From: an uncultured Erysipelotrichaceae bacterium
GTDB lineage: Bacteria > Bacillota_I > Bacilli_A > Erysipelotrichales > Erysipelotrichaceae
NCBI GenBank assembly: GCA_902775735.1
Contig: CACYNH010000032.1
Location: 1-41,162 of the forward strand
Length of the DNA: 41,162 nt
Reading direction: 5' to 3'
Of the stretch, positions 31,800 through 39,893 are shown in pieces. Each line of letters begins with the position of its first letter. Within the stretch, counting starts at the first letter, position 1. The position numbers and the translations under genes are program-made. Below the pieces are notes generated by a model. The model ran no database searches, was not told where the DNA came from, and saw only the letters and a program-made list of their open reading frames with translations.

Positions 31800-33827
31800 T
31801 CAGACTGTTACGGAAAGAATGGTTTTGCCGTTCTTTTCCGGAAGTGTGAGTGTATAAACGCAGCCGTTTCTTTCCAGAAGATCCGTTACGTCCTTGTTAT
31901 TGGCGGTCACGGAAATCACTTCTTTCCGTGATATGAAACCTGTACTGCCGCATGAATGAAGAACGAAGTCTGTCCTTCTGCCTGTTGTGAACTGTTCTTC
32001 CACCGCAATAAAGCCGGCGTATTTGTCTGTGAGTCCCAGGCATGTGATCTCCCCTTCCGGCAGAACTGTATAAAATGCACAGCCCTGCGGATCAATAGCG
32101 GACCTGAAGATTCCTCCCTGATCTGTTTCAATCACTTCCTTCCGGAAATAATCGAAGAGAATGTATTCACCTTTGCCTGCAAGTTCCGGTATCTCCTGCG
32201 CGGAGAGACTGAACTCCTGTTTTTCATCAGTGAGATTGAAGACGGCAATTCCGCCTGCCATTGATCCGGCATACCTGCCGGCGTTCTGCAGTTTCAGCAC
32301 ACCCGATTTCACCGGATCACTGAAAATACAGTCAGCAGACGGTTTTGCGGACCGGCTCATCATGAGCAGTTCCCCGTCAGGACAGCAGAGGGATTTAAGT
32401 ATTTCGGGATCCGTATCACCGACCCGGTCGCTGAAATAGACAGGACCGCCGCTGATGGCACGGATCAAAGCATGCCTCTTCGCGTCAGGATGTTTTGTCC
32501 AGAACATATCCCAGTCGCAGCAGTAAAGTTCGTTGTGATAAAGAGAGTTATAAGCATTCTGCAGCAAATGCTCGGCAAACCCGTTTTCACGGGAAGGCAC
32601 GAAGTCGTCGCTGTTTCTTGAAACTGCCAGGGAAGGTCTTGCCAGGATGTTTTCCATTGCCATGCCCATGCAGTTGATGAGAGCACTGCCGAATACAGAC
32701 GACGCTTTTTCCAGGCCGGCGCTGACGCCTCTGGCCGCTTCGGGGACAGGAACTGTGTTTTTATAGAGATCTGAGAGTGAACTCTGGCCGTCCACTTTTG
32801 TAAAGTCAATGCCATCCGCCTTCAGCTGCTCATACCATCTGCCATAAAAGCCTTCCGCATTGTCGGGATCCGGCAGAACAAAGCCGGCGGGTGTTATGAG
32901 CAGATCATTTTCCGCTGCTTTAAAAGCATTGCTCTGCGGCGTGATGCCGTCCCAGTAGCCGGGCAGCGCATGCCAGACGCCGAACCATTTCACCATGGAG
33001 TCTCTGCGGATGTCTTCCGTCATCTGCCTGAAGCCATGAGGGAATTTTGCGGGATCAGGTTCAAACGCGTCCATGGTCCTGTCCGTCACCTGCTGCCAGC
33101 CGTCGTCCACCAGCATCCATCTGACCGGAACGCTCTTTTCCTGAAATTCCTTTGCCTTGGCTCGGATTCCTTCTTCATTCACTTCACGGTAGAAGGCGTC
33201 CCAGCTGCACCAGCCAAGATACGTTAACATTTCCGGAAGCTTTCTTTCCGTCCGCGGCGCAAGCCCCTTTTCCTTTTCCAGATACGCGAATACCTTACGG
33301 ACCGCTTCCTCAACGGAATCCCCTTCGCCACAAAGGAAGACGGTTTCATCAAAATCACAGGGGATTTCTGTGCCGGCATTCATCTCAAGACAGATTTCCG
33401 TTTCACTGCCCTTCGACAGCATCGTCACAAAGTGATTGGAAACCATTGGAAAAAGGCAGGCAAAGCAGCCGCTGAACTTCGCGAAAACGATACGTGTCTT
33501 CTGCGGGATTTCATCATAGCCGTTTAAAAACGCGGGTCTTGTCCACCATGGGTTCAGCATATACATGGCGGTGAGAGCCTCCGGACTCTTATTGAGTGGG
33601 AATTTCATCATGATGGGCATCTGTGCCCGGAGGGGCCGTCCTTCACTGCCGGAATCTTCATTAAACCGAAGACACAGCGAAACCAGCTCAACTCCTTCTG
33701 ACTTCACCTGTCTCACCTTTGCGCAAAGACCGCTGTCCGTCTCTGTGCAGCCGTTGATTTCAGTTCTGAACTTTTCTGTATGATCATCGGCGAAGAATAC
33801 TTCGCACTCTGCGTATTGTTTCATCAT
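31800..33827 (-). CDS. Raffinose-synthase/Sip1-like GH36-clan alpha-galactosidase
   Basis: 675 residues. The barrel motifs GWCSWDAFYREV (205-216), VRWMLVDDGWQ (235-245), nucleophile D346 in DFTKVDGQS, and acid/base region RNSDDF (404-409) are those of the raffinose synthase/seed-imbibition protein family, a GH36 subgroup related to plant enzymes. Bacterial members usually act as alpha-galactosidases or transglycosidases. No signal peptide. It lies between the small zinc-finger-like gene and the GH36 gene. A transglycosylating role on galactosides is possible, but simple hydrolysis is the cautious reading. Confidence 0.82.
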   Translation of the reverse strand: MMKQYAECEVFFADDHTEKFRTEINGCTETDSGLCAKVRQVKSEGVELVSLCLRFNEDSGSEGRPLRAQMPIMMKFPLNKSPEALTAMYMLNPWWTRPAFLNGYDEIPQKTRIVFAKFSGCFACLFPMVSNHFVTMLSKGSETEICLEMNAGTEIPCDFDETVFLCGEGDSVEEAVRKVFAYLEKEKGLAPRTERKLPEMLTYLGWCSWDAFYREVNEEGIRAKAKEFQEKSVPVRWMLVDDGWQQVTDRTMDAFEPDPAKFPHGFRQMTEDIRRDSMVKWFGVWHALPGYWDGITPQSNAFKAAENDLLITPAGFVLPDPDNAEGFYGRWYEQLKADGIDFTKVDGQSSLSDLYKNTVPVPEAARGVSAGLEKASSVFGSALINCMGMAMENILARPSLAVSRNSDDFVPSRENGFAEHLLQNAYNSLYHNELYCCDWDMFWTKHPDAKRHALIRAISGGPVYFSDRVGDTDPEILKSLCCPDGELLMMSRSAKPSADCIFSDPVKSGVLKLQNAGRYAGSMAGGIAVFNLTDEKQEFSLSAQEIPELAGKGEYILFDYFRKEVIETDQGGIFRSAIDPQGCAFYTVLPEGEITCLGLTDKYAGFIAVEEQFTTGRRTDFVLHSCGSTGFISRKEVISVTANNKDVTDLLERNGCVYTLTLPEKNGKTILSVTV

Positions 33828-33851
33828 CGTGTTGCCTCTGGGTTAAGAGAG

Positions 33852-34061
33852 TCATTCCCATTTTGCGAAAAGTGAGCAGACGCCGGTGCGGTGATAATAC
33901 TCAATGAGTTTCTCAAGGTCTTCACGGGTGACCCTCAGATATTCCGCCTGATGGTCCAGACAGAAATATGTCACTGCCGCCCGGCTGAACAGTTTGCGGT
34001 ACAGAGCGATTTCATCCGAGGAAAGCTTCGCCCCGCACTTTCTGCATCTGTTTTCGATCAT
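33852..34061 (-). CDS. 69-residue zinc-finger-like protein
   Basis: ATG 34061 overlaps the GH27 stop as ATGA, so translation is probably coupled. The protein has C6-x2-C9 (CRKC) and C34-x2-H37 (CLDH), which could bind one zinc ion, followed by a helical segment LRVTREDLEKLIEYYHRTG. It resembles a small family of uncharacterised Firmicute proteins with a metal-binding knuckle, whose function I do not know. Its place within a glycosidase operon suggests a regulatory or chaperone-like accessory role, but nothing in the sequence proves this. The open frame extends 12 codons further upstream within GH27. Confidence 0.65.
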   Translation of the reverse strand: MIENRCRKCGAKLSSDEIALYRKLFSRAAVTYFCLDHQAEYLRVTREDLEKLIEYYHRTGVCSLFAKWE

Positions 34062-35212
34062 TTTGTTTTTGTGAGCGCGCACCGGTAAATCCGGCAACCG
34101 TGGGCAGCAACTGTTTCTTTTAAGAATTCTTTCTTCATGCCTGCGTCTGTTCTGTTCAGACAGTCATAAAGCCGCAGACTGTATTCACTGGAAAGAGGAA
34201 GACCGAGATCCCAGAAATCAACCGCGACAGTGGCAGGAACATCGCCGAAGTTGAAGAGTCCCAGCGCGGTTTCACCGCCGCTCAGAAACTTGACCAGCAC
34301 AAACGCTTCCGGACCGTTGGATGTGCATCTGACACGGAACGGGGCGCGGTATTCGGGATCCTGGTTGATTGCGATCAGATCTTCGTTGAGAAGAAGGTCT
34401 TTTGTTGTCTGATTGATTCTGCGCACATCGCAGCCGATCATCAGCGGCGAATTCATCATTGCCCATAAGGCGAAGTGTGTCCGGTACTCCTCATCACTGC
34501 AGCCGCCTGCGGAGATGTATTCATTGCCGCCTTTGCCGTACATGCCCGCCACCAGCATATCCATGTCATTGTGGCAGCCCGGTCCTGAATAAGCCATTTT
34601 ATCCAGCTGGGAAAGAGCGATATCGCGGATGGAGAACCATGAGTCATTGATATCTTCGGTGGAGCGGAACAGATGGGCGCCGGAAGTGCGGATCCATTCA
34701 TGGACATTTTCTGTTCCCCACTGGCAGGCGGAGAAGACGATGTCCCTTCCTGAATTGGCAAGCGCCAGATGCATTCTTCTGTACAGTGTTTCATCATCCA
34801 TGTGCTGGACTTTGAAGCAGTTGTCATATTTGAGATAGTCAACGCCCCACTCCGCGAACTGTCTGGCATCTTCAAACTCATGTTCAAAGCTGCCCGGATA
34901 GCCGGCGCATGTCCTGGTGCCGCAGCAGCTGTACATACCGAATTTGAATCCCCTGGCATGAACCGCGTCTGCCACGGCTTTCATGCCATGGGGAAACTTG
35001 ACGGGATCCGGAACAAGCCTGCCGTTTTCATCACGGTCCATCTCACTCCAGCAGTCATCAATGACGATATATTCATAGCCTTTTTCAAGAAATCCTTCTT
35101 TTTTCAGAACATCCACTGTTTCCAGGATCAGTTCCTCATTGATGTTTTCGGTGAATGTGTTCCATGAGTTCCAGCCCATCGGCGGAAGCTGACACAAAGC
35201 CTTGTTTTTCAT
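34058..35212 (-). CDS. Alpha-galactosidase, GH27
   Basis: 384 residues. PPMGWNSWNTF (10-20), YIVIDDCWSE (48-57), nucleophile D130 in YLKYDNC and acid/base D187 in FRSTEDINDSW are diagnostic of GH27. The C-terminal ~100 residues are the beta-sandwich domain. GH27 enzymes remove terminal alpha-galactose, or alpha-N-acetylgalactosamine in some members. There is no signal peptide, unlike many secreted GH27 enzymes. Its start overlaps the stop of the YesL-like gene as ATGA, so the two are coupled. Confidence 0.93.
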   Translation of the reverse strand: MKNKALCQLPPMGWNSWNTFTENINEELILETVDVLKKEGFLEKGYEYIVIDDCWSEMDRDENGRLVPDPVKFPHGMKAVADAVHARGFKFGMYSCCGTRTCAGYPGSFEHEFEDARQFAEWGVDYLKYDNCFKVQHMDDETLYRRMHLALANSGRDIVFSACQWGTENVHEWIRTSGAHLFRSTEDINDSWFSIRDIALSQLDKMAYSGPGCHNDMDMLVAGMYGKGGNEYISAGGCSDEEYRTHFALWAMMNSPLMIGCDVRRINQTTKDLLLNEDLIAINQDPEYRAPFRVRCTSNGPEAFVLVKFLSGGETALGLFNFGDVPATVAVDFWDLGLPLSSEYSLRLYDCLNRTDAGMKKEFLKETVAAHGCRIYRCALTKTK

Positions 35213-36000
35213 TCTGAATTCCTCTCACTTGTTTTCTTTTTTTCCTGAAATTTCTGCTGCAGTTTCTTTTCGATTCCGAAGATCTCGTCCAGCTGCGGGT
35301 AAATGATCTGGTAGATCAGAAGCAGAGGCAGCCACAGGCTGGTCACCAGCATGATGATGAGGGACGCCGGAAACATCCGGATGATCACAAGCAGGTAAAG
35401 CATCATGATTCCGACCGCCGCGAGTGATTTGAAGATGTGCCGGTAATAAAGGATCAGGCTGTTCTTGAGACGCTGTGCGAAAGTCAGGTCCAGAAGTACA
35501 TGCTGGGCAAGTCCCCAGAAAAAGACGCCCATGAAGACTGTCACGCTGACCATCCAGCAAAGGGCCAGTCCGATTCCTCCCAGCTGGGGAAGATGAAGGA
35601 TGATGAAGATCTCCATCGTGAAGATCAGACCGGAAACCATTCCCGGCACAAGCGTGCTTTTCCAGTTGTGCGCAAGTGCTGCTTTATAGCGGTGGAAGCC
35701 ATCCGCCGGAGCGTCACGCAGGCTTCTGAGAATGACATCCGCCATTCCATAGAAACACGGTGCCGCGATCAGCCCGCCAATCAGGCCGGCAAGTATCGCA
35801 AACAGGACACTGTGCAGGGCAATGGCATAACCGCCCAGAAAGATCAGAGGCAGCGAAGTCACGAAACTTGCAAACCCCGCCATCATGAAAGGATTGAAAT
35901 CTCTCGAAAGCACTTCGAAGATCCGGCTCATTCCTCTCAGCTTCGGCATTCCGTCGGGAATCCCGGGACCCTCAGAGTTGTAATCAGGGAATAAAGGCAT
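35209..36000 (-). CDS. YesL-like (DUF624) membrane protein
   Basis: 263 residues with about six membrane segments between residues 40 and 230, preceded by a soluble N-terminus and followed by a basic tail (KKLQQKFQEKKKTSERNSE). Length, topology and position beside an LplB/LplC-type sugar importer fit the YesL/DUF624 group, whose role in oligosaccharide uptake is unclear. AGGAGG precedes the ATG. It is separated from the permease genes by a long hairpin and coupled to GH27 by a 4-nt overlap. Confidence 0.6.
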   Translation of the reverse strand: MPLFPDYNSEGPGIPDGMPKLRGMSRIFEVLSRDFNPFMMAGFASFVTSLPLIFLGGYAIALHSVLFAILAGLIGGLIAAPCFYGMADVILRSLRDAPADGFHRYKAALAHNWKSTLVPGMVSGLIFTMEIFIILHLPQLGGIGLALCWMVSVTVFMGVFFWGLAQHVLLDLTFAQRLKNSLILYYRHIFKSLAAVGIMMLYLLVIIRMFPASLIIMLVTSLWLPLLLIYQIIYPQLDEIFGIEKKLQQKFQEKKKTSERNSE

Positions 36001-36052
36001 ACCGTTTCCTCCTGCAAATCCTGTTTATTTTCTTCGTTTGTTCTGAAAAGAA

Positions 36053-36102
36053 GAATCCTCTTTCCTCTCAGACGGCCGCACGTAAGGGAAAAAAGAGGAT
36101 TC
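36053..36102 (-). promoter_or_regulatory. Long intercistronic hairpin between transporter and enzyme genes
   Basis: GAATCCTCTTT (36053-36063) and AAAGAGGATTC (36092-36102) form a perfect 11-bp stem with a 28-nt loop that can fold further; on the minus strand TTCTTTTC follows. It lies in the 111-nt gap between the second permease and the YesL-like gene. Partial termination or mRNA processing that lowers enzyme expression relative to the transporter is inferred. Confidence 0.65.
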
Positions 36103-36111
36103 GTTCTTTTA

Positions 36112-36993
36112 TTATCCTTTCACGCTTCCCAGGGTAAGGCCCTTGGTGAAATAGCGCTGCAGGAACGGATAGACCATCATGATCGGCAGAGCGCCGAGGA
36201 ACAGCTGGGCCGCGCGTCCGGTACGGGCGTTCATCTTGGACAGGATGTCCTGGATGTTGCCGGATGTGTCGGACTGCAGGAGCTTTTCGAAATCGACGAG
36301 GAGGGTCTGCAGATAGGTCTGAAGAGGATAGTTGATCGGCTGGCTCATGTAGATCATTCCGGCGAACCAGTCATTCCAGTGGCCGACCATGCAGAACAGG
36401 CCGACTGTGGCAAGGGACGGACCCAGGAGCGGGAAAATAACGCTCCACAGTGTTCTGAACGGGGAAGCGCCGTCAATCCAGGCTGCTTCTTCCAGTTCAT
36501 GCGGAAGTCCGCGGATGAAGTTCATGAGGATAATCATGTTGTAGACAGGCAGCGCGCCCGGCAGGATCAAAGCCCAGATGGTGTCTTTAAGACCCAGGCC
36601 GGAAACGAGCAGGTAAGTCGGGATCATACCGCCGCCGATCAGCATCGTCAGAACGAAGAAGCCGGAAAGAATTCCGCGGAAAGGCAGATCTTCCTTGGCA
36701 AGCGGATAAGCGGTCAGGACCATCAGGACGATGTTCAGCAGTGTTCCGAGAATAACACGTTCAACGGAAATGCCCATCGCCCGCAGGAATCTGCCGCCGG
36801 TGATGACATATTCGTAGGAAGCCGCGGTGAATTCGACAGGCCAGAAGCCGACTCTGCCGGCTGCCACCGCCGCGCTTGATGAGAATGAGACTGCCAGCAG
36901 ATGGATAAACGGCAGCACACAGGTAATGCAGATAATGCCCAGACCGATTGTCAGGATAATATCAAATACGGAAATTCCTTTTTTCTTCTGCAT
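36112..36993 (-). CDS. CUT1 sugar ABC permease (LplC/YtcP-like)
   Basis: 293 residues with six membrane segments. ELEEAAWIDGASPFRTLWSVIFPLLGPSL (about 181-209) is the EAA loop that contacts the ATPase, and the C-terminus ends FLQRYFTKGLTLGSVKG, typical of this subgroup. It pairs with the LplB-like permease 12 nt upstream. GAGGTGGG precedes the ATG. No ATPase gene is present in the locus, so a shared MsmX-type ATPase encoded elsewhere is expected. Confidence 0.9.
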   Translation of the reverse strand: MQKKKGISVFDIILTIGLGIICITCVLPFIHLLAVSFSSSAAVAAGRVGFWPVEFTAASYEYVITGGRFLRAMGISVERVILGTLLNIVLMVLTAYPLAKEDLPFRGILSGFFVLTMLIGGGMIPTYLLVSGLGLKDTIWALILPGALPVYNMIILMNFIRGLPHELEEAAWIDGASPFRTLWSVIFPLLGPSLATVGLFCMVGHWNDWFAGMIYMSQPINYPLQTYLQTLLVDFEKLLQSDTSGNIQDILSKMNARTGRAAQLFLGALPIMMVYPFLQRYFTKGLTLGSVKG

Positions 36994-37005
36994 ATACCCA
37001 CCTCA

Positions 37006-37902
37006 TTACAGAATGCGGTATCCGGCGAGCTTGTCAGCCAGTCTGTAGGAGACGACGACCATGATCGCGGATACGAGGGATTTGAACAGGCCGACCGCCG
37101 CACCGACGGAATACTGCGCCTGCTGGATACCGAGACGGTATACATAAGTGTCAATGACATCGCCGGTTTCCCATACGGCCGGACTGTACAGGTTGTAGAT
37201 CTGATCGAAGCCGGCGTTCAGCACGCTTCCCAGGGAGAGGACAGTCATCAGGATAATAGTCGGCATCAGCAGCGGAATGGTGACATTCTTGATCTGCTGC
37301 CAGCGGGTGGCGCCGTCCAGCATTGCCGATTCATAAAGGCTCGGATCAATGCCGGTCAGAGCAGCCAGATAAACGATTGTGCCGTAGCCGAAGCCTTTCC
37401 AGACATCGGATACAATCATGGTCCAGGGGAACACTTTCGCGTTGCCCAGGAAGTCGACGGTGCCGAAGCCGAGCTTTGTAAGAATCACGTTAATGGCGCC
37501 GGTGCTGGCCAGGATGTCCATCAGAACGCCGGCCATGATGATCCATGAAAGGAAGTTGGGGATATAGATGAGGGTCTGGTAGAACCTCTTGAGCCTGTCT
37601 GACTTCATTTCATTCAGCAGAATCGCGATCGTGACCGGTACGACAATGCCGAGAGCCAGCTTCCAGACGGAGATATAAAGTGTATTGGTGATCGTGCGGG
37701 TGAATGTGGGCTGGGAGAACAGATAACGGAAGTTATCCAACCCCACCCAGGGTGAACTGAAACCCATACCGACATTGTACTTCTCAAAGGCGATGATGAC
37801 GCCGTAGAGAGGAATATAACTGAAGATGAACGTCAGGATCACGCCCGGAATCAGCATCACATAATACTGCCAATAGCTTGATAAGCTCTTTTTTTTCTTC
37901 AT
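37006..37902 (-). CDS. CUT1 sugar ABC permease (LplB/YteP-like)
   Basis: 298 residues with six membrane segments. YVMLIPGVILTFIFSYIPLYGVIIAF opens the protein and YESAMLDGATRWQQIKNVTIPLLMPTI (about 194-220) is its EAA loop. The C-terminus SVGAAVGLFKSLVSAIMVVVSYRLADKLAGYRIL is typical of the family. It follows the binding-protein gene after a strong hairpin. The ribosome-binding site (AGGAG) is set about 12 nt from the ATG, wider than for its neighbours. Confidence 0.9.
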   Translation of the reverse strand: MKKKKSLSSYWQYYVMLIPGVILTFIFSYIPLYGVIIAFEKYNVGMGFSSPWVGLDNFRYLFSQPTFTRTITNTLYISVWKLALGIVVPVTIAILLNEMKSDRLKRFYQTLIYIPNFLSWIIMAGVLMDILASTGAINVILTKLGFGTVDFLGNAKVFPWTMIVSDVWKGFGYGTIVYLAALTGIDPSLYESAMLDGATRWQQIKNVTIPLLMPTIILMTVLSLGSVLNAGFDQIYNLYSPAVWETGDVIDTYVYRLGIQQAQYSVGAAVGLFKSLVSAIMVVVSYRLADKLAGYRIL

Positions 37903-37931
37903 ATTTATTGAAAGCTCCTGTTCCTGAATAC

Positions 37932-37962
37932 CGGTACGGCCGGAATGGTCCGGCCGGTACCG
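37932..37962 (-). promoter_or_regulatory. Strong hairpin after the binding-protein gene
   Basis: CGGTACGGCCGGA (37932-37944) pairs with TCCGGCCGGTACCG (37949-37962), a 13-bp stem with a one-base bulge and an ATGG loop. No T-tract follows on the minus strand. It starts 15 nt after the stop codon. Such elements commonly protect the 3' end of the binding-protein mRNA and raise its level over the permeases. Confidence 0.7.
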
Positions 37963-37976
37963 TTTATTGTTACAGC

Positions 37977-39608
37977 TTATCCGCCGTATGTTTCGTTGAT
38001 TTCTTCAGTTGCCTTGGCGCCGCCGGCAGTCTTCCACTGCTCGACGAGCTCATCGAAGTAGTCGATCGGTTTTTCGCCGATGATGATCTTTGTAAAGCCT
38101 TCAACCAGGATGTCTTTGAGTGTGCTTCCGGCAGCCTGCAGGGTCGGTGTGTCCGGTCCCCACTTGGCGTCCTGAACATACTGCTCCTCATCGACATACT
38201 TCTTGGCGATACCGTAAGCGGAGCGGTCGTTGCCCTGCTGCAGGAAGTCGCCGACGCCGTTGGGATCCTGGTTAGTCACCCAGTTGACGCAGCTTTCATA
38301 CTTGGAGAGGTTTGTGCCGAGGTCGCTTGTGTCGACTTCTTCGCCTGCCTGCCATTTATCGAACGCGCCCTTGACCTGCAGATACTGGTTATAGTCGTTC
38401 ATCGGGTTGATGATGCGTGTGCCGCGGACACAGTTCGGATAATTGAAGCTGTGCAGTGAGGACAGGTATTCGTTGGATTCCTTGCCGACAGCGTCATTGA
38501 CTGTGTAGACATAGAAGTTGACAATCTTCATGATCGCTTCGGGATTCGGGCAGTCCTTGCGGATGACAACGTAGCCGTTGTTGTTGAATGTGACGCTGCC
38601 CATGATCGGGGAGCCGTCCTGTGTCGGAATCTCATACGGGTAGAAGATGGCGTCCGCGCCCTGGTTCTTGATCAGGTCGGGAAGCGGGTTGTAGCCGAAC
38701 CACTGGGCGAACGGGATGACGCCGCATTCGCCGTTGATCATGCCCTGCATCATCTTGTCCCAGTTCAGGGTTGTGAAGTTCGGGTTGATGATTCCTTCTT
38801 TGTACCATTCCGCGTACTGTGCGAGAGCTTCCTTCATTTCCGGCTGGATTGTGCCGTACTCGATTGTGCCGTCGTCTTTCCTGACCCAGATATCGGGATG
38901 AGCGCCCCAGCTCAGAGCGACTCTGAACAGGTTTTCGAGTGTCTGGCATTCAGGCAGCGCGTATCCGCCGTACTTTTCAGCGAATGTAGTGGCGATCTTG
39001 ATGACATCGTCCATTGTCTTGGGCTCTTCGAAGCCGCATTCCTTCATCCAGTCCTGACGGATCCAGATGTACTGGAACTGGTCGATGATACCGTAGCTCA
39101 TCTGCGGCATGCCGTAGAGTTTGCCGTCGAATTCACCGGTTTTCCATGTGTCGGCGTAGTCTTTGCGGTATCCCTTGAGAACATCGGAAGCGTAGCTGTC
39201 GAAGACTTCGTCCAGCGGCATGATCAGACCTGCTTCATACAGGGTGGTCAGACGGGCGGAGTCTACGTAGAAGACATCGGCGATATCCTTATCGGCAATC
39301 GCCAGGTTCAGCTTTGTGCTGTAGTCATTGGAAATCCACTTGTTGACAAGATTGATATTGAAGCGTTCCTTGTAGGCGCGGTACCAGGGGTTGTTGCCAT
39401 AGTCATCGTCGCCCTGGAATTCGGTGCCGCTGTTTTCCTCACCCATTGTGGTGACTGTCACTTCTTCCTCATAGGGTGCCCAGATGTCTGCGGGCGGTTC
39501 AACGCGGCCGGACACATCGGCTGTGGGTGTGGAAGGTTTGGACATGCAGCCTGTCAGGCAGGCGGCTGCCACAAGCAGTGTCATAGAAGTACGGATGCTC
39601 TTTTGCAT
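37977..39608 (-). CDS. CUT1 sugar-binding lipoprotein (LplA-like)
   Basis: A 543-residue type-1 extracellular solute-binding protein of the large LplA class. MQKSIRTSMTLLVAAACLTGCMSKPS is a lipoprotein signal with lipobox LTGC (Cys21). YGNNPWYRAYKERFNINLVNKW, DKDIADVFYVDSARLTTLYEAGLIMPLDEVFDSYAS and WIRQDWMKECGFEEPKTMDDVIKIATTFAEK are typical of this family. It is the first gene of the leftward locus and probably captures the alpha-galactoside degraded by the downstream GH27, Sip1-like and GH36 enzymes. GAGGAG precedes the ATG. Confidence 0.9.
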   Translation of the reverse strand: MQKSIRTSMTLLVAAACLTGCMSKPSTPTADVSGRVEPPADIWAPYEEEVTVTTMGEENSGTEFQGDDDYGNNPWYRAYKERFNINLVNKWISNDYSTKLNLAIADKDIADVFYVDSARLTTLYEAGLIMPLDEVFDSYASDVLKGYRKDYADTWKTGEFDGKLYGMPQMSYGIIDQFQYIWIRQDWMKECGFEEPKTMDDVIKIATTFAEKYGGYALPECQTLENLFRVALSWGAHPDIWVRKDDGTIEYGTIQPEMKEALAQYAEWYKEGIINPNFTTLNWDKMMQGMINGECGVIPFAQWFGYNPLPDLIKNQGADAIFYPYEIPTQDGSPIMGSVTFNNNGYVVIRKDCPNPEAIMKIVNFYVYTVNDAVGKESNEYLSSLHSFNYPNCVRGTRIINPMNDYNQYLQVKGAFDKWQAGEEVDTSDLGTNLSKYESCVNWVTNQDPNGVGDFLQQGNDRSAYGIAKKYVDEEQYVQDAKWGPDTPTLQAAGSTLKDILVEGFTKIIIGEKPIDYFDELVEQWKTAGGAKATEEINETYGG

Positions 39609-39751
39609 TTCATTTCTCCTCTTATTTCTTCGAATTGTTTGGTAAATATGTGTTCTTTTTGCCGGCGGCTCACTGGCATCCGGCAGCCTCTTTCAGAAAT
39701 AGCCGTGCACTGCATTTCATCATTGATCAAGCGCTGCCTTTTGTCAGTTTT

Positions 39752-39760
39752 ATAGTAGCA
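39752..39760 (-). promoter_or_regulatory. Probable promoter of the alpha-galactoside operon
   Basis: TGCTACTAT on the minus strand is an extended -10 candidate (overlapping alternative TATAAA). It implies a leader of roughly 135 nt before the lipoprotein ATG, containing a TGCCGG/CCGGCA hairpin near 39660-39685. No clear -35 was found, which fits dependence on the divergent AraC activator. Confidence 0.4.
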
Positions 39761-39788
39761 ATTCTAAACATTTGATCATATTTATAAA

Positions 39789-39807
39789 TGGGATATCTTA
39801 TATCCCA
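39789..39807. promoter_or_regulatory. Palindromic operator candidate in the divergent promoter region
   Basis: TGGGATAT-CTT-ATATCCCA is a perfect 8+8 inverted repeat, about 30-50 nt upstream of the probable operon -10 and about 87 nt before the AraC-type ATG. Its position fits an activator or repressor site controlling either direction. AraC proteins usually prefer direct repeats, so a second regulator is possible. Confidence 0.5.
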
Positions 39808-39893
39808 ATTCTGCTGTTTTTTCTTCTTATTTACAAATTATGTCACATTATGGTATATACAGAATTGTACCGAAGATTTTGACGGGAGGATTT

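Noticed and set aside
35437..37548. Long plus-strand open frames opposite the permease and YesL-like genes
   Set aside because: Charged, motif-free translations antisense to clear membrane proteins with good starts on the other strand.
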